A stretch of DNA of 64,000 bases from Branchiostoma floridae (Eukaryota; Chordata; Leptocardii; Amphioxiformes; Branchiostomatidae). Positions 24,334-37,258 of the stretch are shown here, piece by piece. Position numbers and translations under genes: made by a program. The DNA lies in NCBI RefSeq assembly GCF_000003815.2, contig NC_049990.1, positions 10,623,995-10,687,994 of the forward strand. The letters are read 5' to 3'. The stretch's first letter is position 1. Each line of letters begins with the position of its first letter. The notes beneath the pieces are model-generated. The model searched no databases, was not told where the DNA came from, and saw nothing but the letters and a program-made list of their open reading frames with translations.

Positions 24334-25222
24334 TGCCTAGGTTACACATAGCCGACTTTGGTTCCCGAACACTAGCCGACTCTTAGCCGACCCAAGTCGG
24401 CAGTAGTTCGGGAGTAGTCTGAACAGTTTAGGCCATGCCTATTTTTTAGCGCCGAACATATCCCGAACACCTCCCGACCAGTAAATGACTTACTCCCGAC
24501 TGTGTCCCAAATGCTAACTAACCTATCACCAACCATCCCGACCTCTAGCCGCAGACTGCCGAATCACTCCTGACTGATCCCCAACCGATTGCCGACCCTT
24601 TTTCGACTTGAAATAGACATAATCAGCGATTTTCAAAAGAGTGCTCATTTTCGTTTTTAATCAAGAAGGTCCTTTGTTCTATTTGTAAACATAACCAAGA
24701 GATCAAATTTAGATCACATATAGCTCCAGTGCGGCATTTATGGGTCTTTTGTTTTTGGCTGGATGTCGGTCGTGTGAAGTTCGGGAGTGATTCGTCTACG
24801 TTCTGGCAATAGTCTTTTTGCTTGGGAATGAGTTAGCAGAGATTTGTCTAAGGTCTTGGGGTGAATCATTGGTAAGTTGGAAACAAGCTGGGAGTAAATC
24901 AGCAATGTTTATGGCGTGGTTAAGATTTAATTTGACTGCTGACTTACTCCCGAACACCAACCGAACACTAGCCGACCGTGCCGAACACCAGCCGACCACC
25001 AACCGACCCATTCCAGAGTTGCCGTTCAGAGCCGAATGTTTTGAACATTTCAAAACATTCGGATGGAGCAGCCGAACACCAGCCGACTCAGCCGAATGCC
25101 AGTCGAACGCCATCCGACTCAGCCGAACGCCAGCCGACTACAGCCGACTAGCTCCCGAATCACTCCTAAACCATAGTCGGGAGAGAGTCGGGAGCCAAAT
25201 TCGGCTATGTGTAACCTAGGCA
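24334..25222. mobile_element. TIR element family P, copy 1 (889 bp)
   Basis: It begins TGCCTAGGTTACACATAGCC and ends in the reverse complement, with TIRs of at least 20 bp and partial pairing further in. Subterminal regions carry many copies of GCCGAC and CCCGAAC, likely transposase-binding-type repeats. An internal palindrome GAATGTTTTGAA..TTCAAAACATTC lies near 25040-25065. Flanks are TTA on the left and TAA on the right. It sits cleanly inside a minisatellite unit. The 133-codon frame inside follows the GCCGAC repeats and has no transposase motif. Confidence 0.85.
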
Positions 25223-25625
25223 TAACGCTACACGTTGTCTTGGGTCAGAACACAGTTTTTCTGAGCCGCCTACATGTAACGTTACACGTTGTCTCGGGTT
25301 GGAACCCAGTATTTCTCAGCCGCCTACATGTTACAAACGCTACACGCTGTCTCGAGTTAGAACCCAGTATCTGAGCCGCCTACATGGAACGTTACACGTT
25401 GTCTCGGGTCAGAACACATGAGCCGCCTATATGGAACGTTACACGTTATCTAGGATCAGAGCACATGAGCCGCCTACATGTACCGCTACACGTTGTCTCG
25501 GGTCAGAATCCAGTATTTCTGAGCCGCCTACATGGAACGTTACACGTTGTCTTGGGTCAGAACACATGAGCCGCCTATATGTACCGTTGTCTCGGGTCAG
25601 AATCCAGAACATTTGATCCGTCTTC
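25223..25625. repeat. Minisatellite block 3 (~7 units)
   Basis: Continuation of the ~54-bp array after the TIR element. Several units are shortened to ~41 bp by the same internal loss (AACACATGAGCCGCC) seen at 23880-23940. Confidence 0.9.
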
Positions 25626-28600
25626 ATGTACATGTGCGAACCGGCTAAAACTTTGACTCGTGTGCCATCTGACACACATCCGTTCGTCCCACTCCATATC
25701 TGTTAGGCTTTCATTCTCATTTGCATTCTGTTGTTAGGGTCAGTTACGACTTACTGACCTTATCCCAGCTAAGTATCCTTTTACAGTGAATTATTGGGCT
25801 AAGAAAGTCGCATAGAGACCACTTACTGAGGTTTTACATCTGAGTGTCCCCTTCTTAGTTGGATTACCTGTCCGAGCTTATGACAAACGTCTTTTACAAG
25901 CTTTATAAACCATCTCCTGTGTAACCTTAAGGGGGAATGGTAACGAAAGGTTAGGTACATTTTGTCAGGGATTCGATGATATTAAGTGGAGATTTTGATT
26001 CTAAACAGGATTATGTGGAATTATATGTAAACAGGAAGAGCAAGTAAGATCAAAATCTATCAAATCTACATCTTGATAAACAGTAGAAAACATGACAGTA
26101 ATACGACATCTGTATCTAGGATCTAATGAGAATATCTGCAATGCATATTTCAGAATACAGATTGAGTTAATTGACACCATGACGTATTCACAGAGTGGGT
26201 ACTTATTCGTGAATGACTTCAACAGTTTCGTGACAATTATTAGTTGGTTCATCACTAAATAAGAATATAGAATTGTGTACGTGTATTACATCGTCTACAA
26301 TATGAATAAAGTCAACGTCAAAGTCAAAGTCAATTGCAATGAGAAAGGTGACAGGCGGTAACCGAAACTTCGGTGGAATAAAGCAATGGTTATGTAAAAA
26401 GAATCTGTCTATTCACTTGAATGTGTATCTATTCTAAGCGTTATCATAGCAATGTAGAAAGGATAGCGAAGAATTGTTAGTGTTAAAGATAAAAAGAACA
26501 TCTTGCTTTGGAAATATGTAATATTTCAGGGGAATAAATCAATGTCAATAATGATACCTAGGGTATTCTATTCTTACGTGGGAATAATCCTTAGGCCACG
26601 TGGACACAACTGTTGACCAGAATCCAATTACAGTACTTTGCTTTGTCCATTCAAACATCCAGCCTGTGGCCACTTCGTGAATTCCCTTCGCATTTCTGTA
26701 TATGGTAACGTTCCTGAATCTATTTTTCCAGCACGCAGCAGCAAGTTAAGAATGCTATTCATTTGACATGTTTTCGTATATCAAATTTGTCAAATTCTTG
26801 TGAGAGTGTTTGTATCTACCATGTGTGGCCTCCTTCAGCTAATACTGACATCAGCCCTAAAGGGTGCCTCCTAAAGCTTTGGCTATGGATGACCAGTCCT
26901 TTATGAAAAGGATCAACTGATCGAGACCGAATGTTCCGCTGCAGTACCATTACAAGCCACCAAGGGGCCAAACATCTAACCATCTCTGGGTCTTCTGCAA
27001 ACCAAAGTATCAAGACTATAGGGCTTATTGAAATAGCCTGTTGGCTTGTATGCACAGATAGATACCCAGATACACACGAGAACGCTCCTGCTGAAAACAA
27101 AACCTCCATTTTTAAGGAGGTAATGTCAGTCTCTGTTTCATAGGGTACATCTCATCTGTAAGCTGACCAGGTCTGCATGGCACAGTGTTTTTGCCTGGGT
27201 CCGCTTTTCCTCAACTCTGCGCTTCAGTCTGGCTTCCCTTGATACTCGTGACTATCAGACAGTATACCATGGCATTGCCTGCCAAATGGAGTGAATTCGA
27301 AACATCTCAATAGGTCTACAAAACGGTACCTGCGGCTAAAGTGTTTTTCTGGCATAAAGCGCCAGAAAAGCTGCTTTTAGTGCCACGCAGTGGTCGACCA
27401 GCGGTCAGAGGGCGATGACCCACGTTGAAAACGGTAACAATCCTCCAATGGTTGGTCGGTATGTCGGTCGGTATGTCGTTCCCTGCTGTTCAAGAATTTG
27501 AAATTAGAAACGGCACAAACTGTCATTTGTTATACAGTTTGCGTCAGAGGCGGCACCATCGCTCAATGAGAGTGTTACATGGATGGATATCCTGGCCTCT
27601 GCGTTGTTAAATGCGGAGCGGACTAAATGTAAATGAAACCCGACAGGCCAGATAGCGATGGATACCAAACACGCTGATAGGATTCCTCGTGGACTTGGAT
27701 GCCACTGAGTGCAGAACTAAGAGATATGGCAAGCCAAGACGGGTCGAGTCTATTCTTTAAGCCAAGCTTACTTAAAGGACAGCCGCACCACCGAGCAATT
27801 ACCATGGCAGCCTTGTGGAGCTTACCTGTACCTTCGGGGCAAAACAATTATGATGAAAGTACCAGGATGGTGCCGCCAGATCCACTAGACAGGCTGCATC
27901 GCATGAACTGGTTATCTGTATGTTAAATTGACTGTTAATACAAGTAGGTGTTCTCAACACTGGCGTAGATATATTGGACCCAAACTGCTAATCCTTGCAA
28001 CAGCTTGAGCACTTTCTACCACGGAAATGAGATGCGTTCAACTAGATATAGAGACATCTTGGACTCCGGCTATGGAATAAAAATTTCCGAATGGATTTGT
28101 ATATTTTCCATATGTAATGATATATGCTATATTGGATTGACCTCCCATCGGACCTGTAGAATAAGTGGCGACGGTAGATAGGGCTATCGAGTCTAATTGA
28201 AGGTTATTGATTGGATGAAGCTCATTTATAACCATCCAATGAGCAATCTTTCAACATTGGTCGTGCGTGAGCTAATCATTTTTCACACGCCGTCCACGGA
28301 GCCCCGGATGTGATGCGTGTCCCTGTTGTTAGTGTAGTTTCTGCCGTTACGCCATGGTCTAGCCGGTCCGGCTATGGGCAATGTATTAGGTTTGTCCGCT
28401 GGCTTCAGTTCATTAAAAAGGGATGACTCAGAAAGTGCCGTCGGAGTTACAAGATTCTACTTTGCCTAACGTTCGTTGGTACTGACTGTGGTCGCGCGGA
28501 GGATATCAACAACATTGGACAGGTGGGTTCCTACCTAAACATGTTTAACCAAAGAGCTAGAAAAAAGTCAACATCTGTTATGCATGCGGCATGGTTAAAA

Positions 28601-29201
28601 TGTAGACTAGAAGTCTTTCTGATATAGTTATAGTTTTATAACATACATGTATGTTGCCCTACTCTTTACACGATTGAACGCATGGCATAGACATGGATTC
28701 GCTCATACACTGTCATTTACCACTCAGCTTCCGCAGTGAAGCAATGCGTAGGTTGGAAAAGGCCAAGTATACATATTACCACAATTTTGCATCTTGTGAC
28801 CTATATGCCATGTTGGTTCATTAGATTTAATAGATTACATAATCCTATTAACAAATAGGTTGGAAAAGTATTGGTTTCTTCGGTCTTGTTTAAGTTTGCT
28901 ACAAGTTTGTCGTTGTTGTTGCCGACTGAATTCTTCACAGGTACCAGCTCTAATCATGCACTTAAGCTAAACGACAAGGCCTTGGAAGGTAATTACATCT
29001 TACCTTGAAAATTGCAGGGTGCAATTTTGTTTCCTATGAAAGGGACTTCTCAGGAGCTTGAGGTCAGGAGCCCCTACTTACTGCAAATTGAAAAAAAAAC
29101 AATCCGTGTCAAGCCTCGTACACCTGGGTGTTGAGCAGCATTGCAGGGACTACAGGGCCAGATATATCTTACCACATAACCGCCTTCAGATCGGTATTTC
29201 A
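25626..29201. other. 3.6 kb without a supported gene
   Basis: No exon with domain or splice support and no long repeat structure. A 75-codon frame at 27699-27926 and a GC-richer block at 28280-28550 (ending GGACAG then GTGGGT, donor-like) were examined but have nothing to join. Confidence 0.35.
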
Positions 29202-29635
29202 TAGGGTGGTTACCAGTACGGTGTACCGGTAAAAGATTGTTTTTTATTGTTGGACTGGTCTAGAAAAACCGGACCTGAAAAAAATCAGTGGTGCAGGACA
29301 GATTCGAACATGAACAGATCATACCGGCAGGCGTTCACATATTTAGGGGCTTACAGGTTAACGAAAATAGCAAGAGCGAAGTAGAGTTAATGGTCATTTT
29401 TACCGAGTTTCTACAGTCAAACTTTGTATAGAACAGAAGCAGTTAGTGTTGTTTACATGAAGATAGGATTTTAAAACGTCAATGAACGTCGGATACTCCA
29501 CCAAACAGAATTCTTTGTATCGAAATAGGCCATTGCTTTGGGTATCGCCTATTCACGAGCTTTCACATAACAATTAGGTCCAGGTCATCTGGACCGTGCC
29601 TGGGCCTGAATTTTCTGTACCGGTACCCACCCCTA
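29202..29635. mobile_element. TIR element family F, 434-bp copy
   Basis: It begins TAGGGTGGTTACCAGTACGG and ends CTGTACCGGTACCCACCCCTA, imperfect inverted termini of about 25 bp. The interior matches the 21148 copy in order (ATTGTTGGACTGGTCTAG, TACCGGCAGGCGTTCACAT, AAGAGCGAAGTAGAG, CAAACTTTGT). This is the best-ended copy of the family. Confidence 0.75.
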
Positions 29636-31926
29636 GTGGTAAACCAAATAGCTTCCGATAACTCCTATAACTGCTTGACAAGAGACTGGATTCTCCCATT
29701 GCAGGCTCTACAAATCAACAGCCAGAATGGTGTTTCTTTTTTCTACTCTCTTTCCTTACTTACTCAAAATTGATTAAGTCGCAAAGGAATTTATAAAACA
29801 AAAAAACAGCCATTGAAGAATTTCTATCTGCTTCACGACCAGTTCATTCCAAAAGCCACCTCTGTTACTGTTTACGCTAAAAACATGATTCATCGCTTGG
29901 ATAGGATGATGGAATATTCGAATATTTGAAGACTTGCACCGCTCAAACATTGAGTACAGCTACCTTTCTCTTCTTACAAGTCACTAGTAATACCCACGGG
30001 TTAATTGCAAACAGAAGAAGAAATATCCAATGTACATATACGTTACAGATGGCAAAAGACCAAGAATCAACACAAAACGTGAAGTATTGAGGTATACCGG
30101 ACAAAATGAAAATGTAGATTGTGAAACATTCGCGATGATTCTAATTTTGAATTCACTTTTCCACAAAATGGCAAAAAATGGCTCCCATGTAATACTCCTG
30201 GATTACATTTTTCCGCCGCGGGTTTAAAAACACCACGAAAGCCTCACATTTTCTCCTACCGCGAAAGTAAATTCTTTTGTGCCATATAGAGCAATCTATA
30301 GATGTCATAACAGTTCGATCCGTTCAGCCCGTAGATGAGCGATGGGTTTTGACAAGGTCCGGTGATTTGATGTCTCGGAGGAGACACGTTTTGCTTACCC
30401 AATCTGTACTACTGCTTCTCCGAGGGACATGTAATCTGCGCACAAAACAGCTGCCCGCTAACACTCATTCCCTAGCCCTGTCACAACTAATCATCCATCT
30501 ATTACATGCTACTTCATTACATTGGAACAAAAAAGTGCTTCCGTGTTACAAAAAGCTTGCCAAAATCGATATTCGGTCGAAGAATCGTAGATAGCTCTTC
30601 TTGATAGCACAACGCACCGATGTGGAAAAAGGCTACTCATGGAAAACACAGGAAATGTACTCAACGTAAAACTGCTTCTTACGTAATAAAGATAATGAAA
30701 AAGGCAGACTGACGGCTCTATGTCTGTCTCCTTCTGATTGTTCATGTTATTGTTTCTTATTTCGATTCATTTTTACTTCCAACTGAAATGATAGAGCTAA
30801 ACCAAGGTAACTTACTGTAACATTAGACACTTGTGTTATATATGTTGTCTTTTTTACCCATGGCATAGATCAAAATGCAATTTAGTAATGCAGAGTACAA
30901 AGCGACGCAATTTACAAACAGATCATTTTAAACTATTACTCCGCTATAGGGGACGTAAAATCCATAAGATCTCATTTGATATCCTTAGGGGGGATTTTTG
31001 GAATTTTACGGAAAGCGTTTATGACGCAAGTAGGTTAATATAGTGAGTTTTCCGAGATTGCGAATCGGTTAACGGCGCCTACCTAAGCCGCTAACCCCCC
31101 TGTATAGAGGCAGGTAACGGTTGTCCTGGGGGGCATGTATGCACTGATCTATGTGATTTAGATGGTAACCTTTTTATGGCTAGTCGGCTTTTGTAACAAA
31201 ACAGGAAAGGGAGCGAGGTCTCTCTGGAATGGCAAACCCGAACGTGGCGTCTCTTGAATAGAAACGTCGCCAGAAATCCTCTGTGAAATTAAGCGGTCAT
31301 TTGGGAGACGAGCGACCTTCGCGCTTGTGTCAGTGTCTGATGCCGTTAACAACTGGATACAGGTACAGTTGCTCTACATAAGTGTCCATAAGCCTTCCTT
31401 GCATTGCGAACTGTGTACAAGTTCTCCCAATACCTATCTTATATCCTTTTCCTTTACATGGAAATGTGAGATTAGATTTAATTGACTTGAAATTTGAAAA
31501 GAAAACAAGATTCAAAATGCAAATCTCGAGTATTAGTGCCATAGCTATAAACAGACTACCTGTACTTGAATGGAGGACTCTTCCATTTGTAGAATGAGTT
31601 ACAAATTTAGAAGAATGGTCCATTTGGTGTGTCTGGTACTCTCTTTTGAGCTTGATGAAGGGGTTGGTTAGCGCCAGAGCAAATCTAGGACATGTCGCTG
31701 GATCCATCCAAGGTCATAAATTTTCGTAGCCACGTTCGGTCGTTTGTTCAGCTTACCAGAAATAGACCTACGCATAATCAGTGACATCTGACAGCATAAA
31801 GTGTGGAAAATTTATTTCACTAATGCGACATGCTGTATTCTTTACAACTTCTTCTTCCTTCGAACTCGAAGCATAATGTCTATGAAGAAGCGTTGAAAGC
31901 TTTTTTTTTGTTTGCTGATCATAACT
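29636..31926. other. Intergenic, no supported gene
   Basis: Several 70-125-codon frames on both strands lack recognisable domains. No repeat structure recognised. Confidence 0.35.
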
Positions 31927-32215
31927 GGGTAGCGTGCGTAGTCCAGTGGTTAGCGGCCCTGCCTCTGGAACTAGAAGCCGTGGGTTCGATTCCGGCTGTG
32001 TCGCTCACTCGACATGCATGCTACTGGAAAGGGTTGCAGTCCTTAGAACAGGATGTTAAGCCGTGGTCCACTGTTAATTGTGCTTGTCGAAAAGAGCTAG
32101 CAAGGGGAATTTCCCCGGTACAATGAACCTGTAAATACTGTACATAGCGTCTGTCCTCTCTCTCACGACCAGTGGAAGACTAGCTCTTCAGTGAGCTAAA
32201 ACTGGATCGAGATCA
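31927..32215 (+). mobile_element. tRNA-derived SINE, type 1
   Basis: The head resembles a tRNA gene with internal RNA polymerase III promoter boxes: AGTCCAGTGGTTAGCGG (A box, ~31940) and GGGTTCGATTCC (B box, 31982-31993). The acceptor and T stems do not pair well, so it is not a working tRNA. The tRNA-unrelated body (GGATGTTAAGCCGTGG, then GCTAGCAAGGGGAATTTCCC) runs to about 32215. The 3' end and target duplication are unclear. Confidence 0.7.
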
Positions 32216-32337
32216 CTTTCCTTTTTCCTTTAACTGCAATGCAGCTTGGCTACTGCTCACTTTTATAAGCAAGCAAACCGGGTACCTATCAAAACAGGGC
32301 AGTTGACATAGACTACTTCGCTCCATTTCTAAGTTAA

Positions 32338-32582
32338 GGTGCACTCTCACTGCGCTTTGGGCAAGCTTGCGGCATTGCTGCGTTCGTTCACTGCGTCGTT
32401 GTTTTATCATTTTCTCCGATTTTTCATTATTCAGATATTGCTTAATACGTAAAAGTATGACATAGAAGACGACAAAATACACAAAACGTAAGAAAATTCG
32501 TCCTTTATCTTTGAAATTCGTTGAGCATCTTCCGAACCCAGTAATGCCGCAAGCGTGCCCCACGTCCGGCGAGAGTGCACCT
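32338..32582 (+). mobile_element. MITE family M, copy 2 (best-ended, 245 bp)
   Basis: It begins AGGTGCACTCTC and ends in the exact complement GAGAGTGCACCT, with TTA directly repeated outside (32335-32337 and 32583-32585). A 3-bp TTA/TAA duplication suggests the PIF/Harbinger superfamily. The core reads GATATTGCTTAATACGTAAA and ATCTTTGAAATTCGTTGAG. The inner arms GCTTGCGGCATT and AATGCCGCAAGC match each other but differ from the other copies. Confidence 0.88.
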
Positions 32583-34740
32583 TTAGAATACGTAACTGTG
32601 AGTGCAAACCTGGATTTACAAAGGATATGCTGTTAATGCCGAGAAGGGGGAGCCATAGGCGGCGCAAGTAGAAGGCAGAAGGGTAATGTCCGCGTTGGTT
32701 TTGAGTTCATAAAACCACCGCAAACGTTTCTGCATCGACAGTACCTAAGCTGGTCTTGGATGTAACACGTTACGTACGTCGGTTAATTCGTATGTGTCCT
32801 GTTTGTATACGTAGTGCACTAGTGTAGCCATCTATTTGTGTGCTTATAGAAGCTTGCAATGCTGTAGACTGTGATGTAGGCCGGCGAAGTTGATTCTTAC
32901 TAATTATAATCTCTATTGTGGGTGAGAATACCGAAAAGCCTCTTATGGTTTGGCTTGACAGTACTAATTAATTGTATATATACATGTTCATTTTGTATTG
33001 TATATTCATATATCTGTGGTCACGATACCAGCCTCGCTGCCTAGTGCCCGCAGTGTATTGTTTTGTTACAACTTGAATAAAGACAGTACATAGCCGAACA
33101 CCCATGCCAGTCGTGGCTTTTTCACCCTTACATCAATACGGCTTGAAAGTAGCAACGTTCTTCAAATTTATGGGCCATGCGATCACTGATTATACCACGC
33201 TCCACATCATAGGAAGGTCGTTTAGGTCGAGGCAGCTCATCTGTGCACAATGTTAGTTCAGCACACGCGCACCACCTGCAGAAGATTTTTTCAAAGAAGG
33301 AATGATACCACAGATGAGCAAGGCAGTTAAGGGTGATTGTTACCGTGGTGCCAACTTAAAATCCGTGAAAATCTTCATTGTCTTGAAAATCTTTACCCAA
33401 TCTGGAATTCATTTGGGTAAAGGGTAAATAAAGTTTAAGCATTCCCATTTTAAGTTAGTCAAAATTTGTTCCGTTCACCAGTCAAGTTGGCGTAAGGACA
33501 AATGGGAGTTGTTCGGCCCTGCATGCCCTACGCGGATGGATACAGGAGTAAATAGGAATTTCTTTTACTAGAGTCAGTTGGTCTACTCCCTGCTTTCTCT
33601 GAAATCTATCAAGTGGACCCTTGTGACTTTCGGATGGAGAAGAACTGTTGCAATTTACGTAAGTTTGGGTACTAAGTACTAGGTCTTGCTTCAGTGCTTT
33701 CTACGCCTGGCCCCAAAAGGCAGACCTACAGTAACTAAGATGTCCAACATGATCTCTGCAACTGTCGCAAAACCAAGCAAGTGGGATGTAGGCATAGGAG
33801 GAAGCATCTACAATTAATCCCACATGCACCGGAGGTTTCCTCACACGTGCTTATCATGACAGTGTACAGTACAGCACTTTGACAGCTTCAGATAACCTTT
33901 CATGCCAACTAGGAAAAATCAGTAACTTATAGTACGCTTTTCTGTTGGCAACTCTTGGTAACCAATGTTAAAGTATGTGCGTAAAAGTATAGAAGGTGTG
34001 GCCTCTTACGTCTAGAGATGAGCAGTTCAATGTACAGTCCATGCCCTGTACGATGAGAGAGGACAGCTGTGTCTGGTGATGTAGCAACTTTCTTTGTCTT
34101 CAAGTTTCAGTCAGAAGAAACGTTGAACAATGTGAATTAAGAGTAGCCTCCTTCGCAGACTTCGCAGACTGGGTTTTTTTTTTTGGGGGGGGGGGGTCAA
34201 CGTTGCCCAGGTACTCCTACGCGGGCAAAGGGAGTATGCCGAGGAAGGAAGTTTGCCGTGAAAGGGAGTTTGCCGTGGAAGACAGTTTTTCTAATTCCAC
34301 ACACCCTCCCCAAATAGAGGGAATAGTGCGTTAGGGGAGTCGGCCGGGCATAGGAGACAGGATTCTACAATTTGACCAACAACATACGAAGTCTGGTAGA
34401 GGCTAAACTGTAACCAAATTGGAAGAAATGAAGTTTCTCTGTGCTTCACGGAGTAGGACACTTGTCCAGCAACGTGCTCTCTATCTCAATGGGACGTAAC
34501 GTGGCTGGATCAAAACTTGTTCTGCCGAGTATAATTGACCCCTAGAGAGCGATTAGCAGAAACGGATATGCCACTTTGTTACAGTTTAAATGCAGATGTG
34601 GCTAAAGCAACTATTGTGTCATACGTCTTCTAAATTGGTTGGCATTTACTTGAAGTGCACATGTGGTCCCCACCAACGCACAATAGAACTTAATAAGCAT
34701 CACTTAAACCATTTGCTGACAATGGCACTTTTTAAATCCC
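32583..34740. other. Intergenic, no supported gene
   Basis: AATAAA words at about 33077 and 33427 are not tied to a gene. At about 34171-34196 there is a T10-G13 run, followed by three imperfect GGGAGT.TGCCG units (34217-34280). Confidence 0.35.
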
Positions 34741-35025
34741 CTACGTGGAATATATACCAAATTCAACCCAAACTTTCTTACATTCACTGACAAAACAGTA
34801 CAAATTTTAACATCATAAAACCCACACATATAGAAGAGGGGGATCTCTCGTCTTCCACTGTCTTCGAAAAAGGAGTCGTCAAACCCGGCCAATAACTCAG
34901 GATCTAGAGTTAGCTTTTACTAGCTTTAGACTAGAGTAGACACACGTGATATTGTTTTTACACTGTTTGAATCTCTTATGTTACCTGTAATTAGCACACG
35001 GGCAAGAATTTGCAATAAACTTTAC
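34741..35025 (-). repeat. Dispersed repeat L, copy 1
   Basis: Its reverse complement aligns with 46134-46425: GGCAAGAATTTGC, GTTAGCTTTTACTAG, ACTCCTTTTTCGAAGACAGT (complement), GTGTGGGTTTT and GTGAATGT.AGAA occur in the same order with substitutions. No domain in either. It could be the 3' end of a retroelement. Confidence 0.65.
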
Positions 35026-36962
35026 TATATTCAGTCCATTATCACTTTGATGCGATTTTGTATGTGAATGGCAATATCAATATGCCATTGAGCTGAATCT
35101 ACTAGCGTTGGTACCTGGCCACTAACCTGTGATACTTGGGGCATTTGATAATTATGTAAAACTTTGTAACTGGTTCAAATAGCCCTGCCTCCTTGCGTAA
35201 CGATTACTATGTAAAGGAATATCTCAGTATTATTCTAATCTTAAAGCTGTGGTTTCTTCTTTTAAAGACGTCAAAGTGACAGTAGACTAAAGTAGTAAAT
35301 AAAAATATGTGTTTTGAACAATTTCTATCGTCCTGAAATCAGTAACTGCCTCTTGTCGTTTCAATGATGCCAATATCTTGAGCTGTATTCATTTGAATCT
35401 ATCTGACTAAATAATTCGGAATGGTTATCTTAACCTTTTCTTTTTTTCCCCTACCTCTGACCGCCTGGACTTGATAAGATAGTCCTCAAACTAATGAGCG
35501 CATTGATTTTTTGTCAGCCACCCTGTCACTTGGGCGGGTTGGCGCGTCCTGATTCCGTCAGTGTGACAGGTGGCGCGTATGATAAGCATGAGGAATGGTG
35601 GCGTCGGGACCCAATTAGCATTGCCGGCGCTATAACACGCCTCATGGCGTTAGACAGGAGAGTAATGAGACCAACCGAGAGTGGTGTGACCGTCCCTGTC
35701 CCTTACCGCTTAGTCGAAGTTAGCATGTTTTCTGTTACTTGATGTTTGTCATCTTATTACCTCCTTGAGGTATTGTTTTTGGCCTGTCTGAATGTATCTG
35801 TTTGTGCGTGTGTGTCTCTTTGTGTTTCCGGATATTTTTCGTCAGCATTAGATAAGACAAAGATCAAGGTCATGTCTGGGAAATCTAGTGATTATCCTTC
35901 GTATTGCAGCAGAACGTCCGGTTTTGGTATCTGTTTCATTGACATTGTCTTGTTTTTTTTCTTGACAGCATTTGCTTGAAAGAAAAGTGTTGTAGGTTTG
36001 TGACTAGAGAAACCTGCTCGTCAACTGCAGAGTTATTTTATTGCATGTAATTCGTTAATTCGAATGGCAGTTTTGTGTTTTTTTTTACCATAGAGGACAA
36101 CACTAGCAGCTTCACTACGTCCACACTGTCCTTAACAAAATAAGACAATAACAAAACTTTTGCGTTTGGGATGCTCAAGCTCTGTTTCAGCGTATAAGCT
36201 CAATGGCCAGTTTTAATTGTGATGCCAGCCCTCTATTCAGGAAACTAAGCCAGCAATACATGCAACAGTGTATACTTGACCTTCTCAGAGTAACATTATA
36301 CAAACAGACATCCATTATCGAAAGCTCTAGAGCATTTCCAGTCTGCGTCATGGCTGATTACCCCTTAGCTACCTGGATACACCATTTACCAAGTTTAACC
36401 AACCGTATTTTTAGAACATTTCGTGCACTTATAAGCGTTATCATCTGGCCACGTGCCAATAGAGAGTAGCAATGTCTCAATATTGCCTGTACTTGAGTTG
36501 ACCTGTCGGTCAGTCTATTGTAGGCTCTGTGCCTGGGTTACTCTGGTCAATCGATTTCAGAAGAGGGATGTAAGCTTTAACATAGGTAATGACATTGGAT
36601 GAAAACTCAAACCTGCATTTCATTCTCTCGGGCAGAATGACTAACATGATTAAGGTCTCAAATTGACACTGCTCTGTTCTTCTTCTTCGTAGTGTTTAGG
36701 TGGCCACCATCAACTTGCAATACTAACTCCCGTGCTCAAACAAGAGAAGCTAATTGACCCATTTTAGCATCATTTGTGTCTAGAAGTTGTCTGATTTATG
36801 TTTTATTTTGACATTAAAAAATCAACCCAAAGTTTTTTGGTTAGGAAGAAAACCTGCTGATCTACAGATCCTGCTCAGTGCTACTGACGAAATGTATTGG
36901 ATAATACCTGAAACGTTTTAAAAACCTATATCCATGTGCTTGCTAAACTGTTACCTTGCTCA
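35026..36962. other. Upstream region of the GPCR
   Basis: 35494-35742 is GC-richer than its surroundings, with an 82-codon frame of no recognisable domain, and could include a 5' noncoding exon or a regulatory element. 35757-35990 is a dispersed-repeat fragment related to 16983-17190. No upstream GPCR exon can be assigned. Confidence 0.35.
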
Positions 36963-37200
36963 AGGTGGTGTCTCACTGCACTTGCGTCAAGCTTGAGTCA
37001 CTGCGGGGTTCGTTCACTGCGTCACTGTTTTGTCATTTTCTCCGATTTCTTTATAATTCAGATATTGCGTAATACGTAAAATTATGATTTAAAAGACGAC
37101 AAAATACACAAAAAGTAAGAAAATTCGTTCCTTATCTCTGAAATTCGTTGAGTATCTCGCCGTGACGCAACCGTGACGCAAGTGCAGTGAGATACCACCT
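36963..37200 (+). mobile_element. MITE family M, copy 3, next to the GPCR start
   Basis: It runs from AGGTGGTGTCTCACTGCACT to the near-complement ending GAGATACCACCT. The inner arms use the TTGCGTCA variant on both sides, unlike the GGGGCACCGG variant of copies 1, 4 and 7. TTA follows on the right and TCA precedes on the left. It ends 58 bp before the splice acceptor that leads into the receptor's coding exon. Confidence 0.85.
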
Positions 37201-37256
37201 TTATCTTACAGCAATTCATCGACGCAAGGATGACTAATCGTTACATGTATTTTGAC

Positions 37257-37258
37257 AG
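37257..37258 (+). promoter_or_regulatory. Predicted splice acceptor in the 5' UTR
   Basis: TGTATTTTGACAG precedes GCCGTAGCCATGG. TGACTAATC at ~37230 is a plausible branch point. The ATG is therefore expected 9 bases into an internal exon, with the transcription start and a noncoding exon further upstream. A weaker acceptor, TTATCTTACAG, lies at about 37211. Confidence 0.55.

Noticed and set aside
24818-25219. 133-codon frame, partly shared with 54373-54681
   Set aside because: Conserved only because the two TIR elements are copies. The sequence consists of GCCGA-type subterminal repeats and has no transposase motif.
22770-25625. CRISPR-like array
   Set aside because: The whole ~54-bp unit repeats, there are no unique spacers, and the context is animal DNA.
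31330-31707. 125-codon minus-strand frame with one hydrophobic stretch
   Set aside because: No known motif, AT-rich composition typical of the intergenic DNA, and no splice support.
31927-32000. Functional tRNA gene
   Set aside because: A and B boxes are present, but acceptor and T stems do not pair and a SINE body follows; the same applies at 52953-53030.
36203-36469. 88-codon + frame 1 kb upstream of the GPCR
   Set aside because: No signal peptide or receptor-like features, no donor joining to the receptor exon, and composition unlike the receptor exons.
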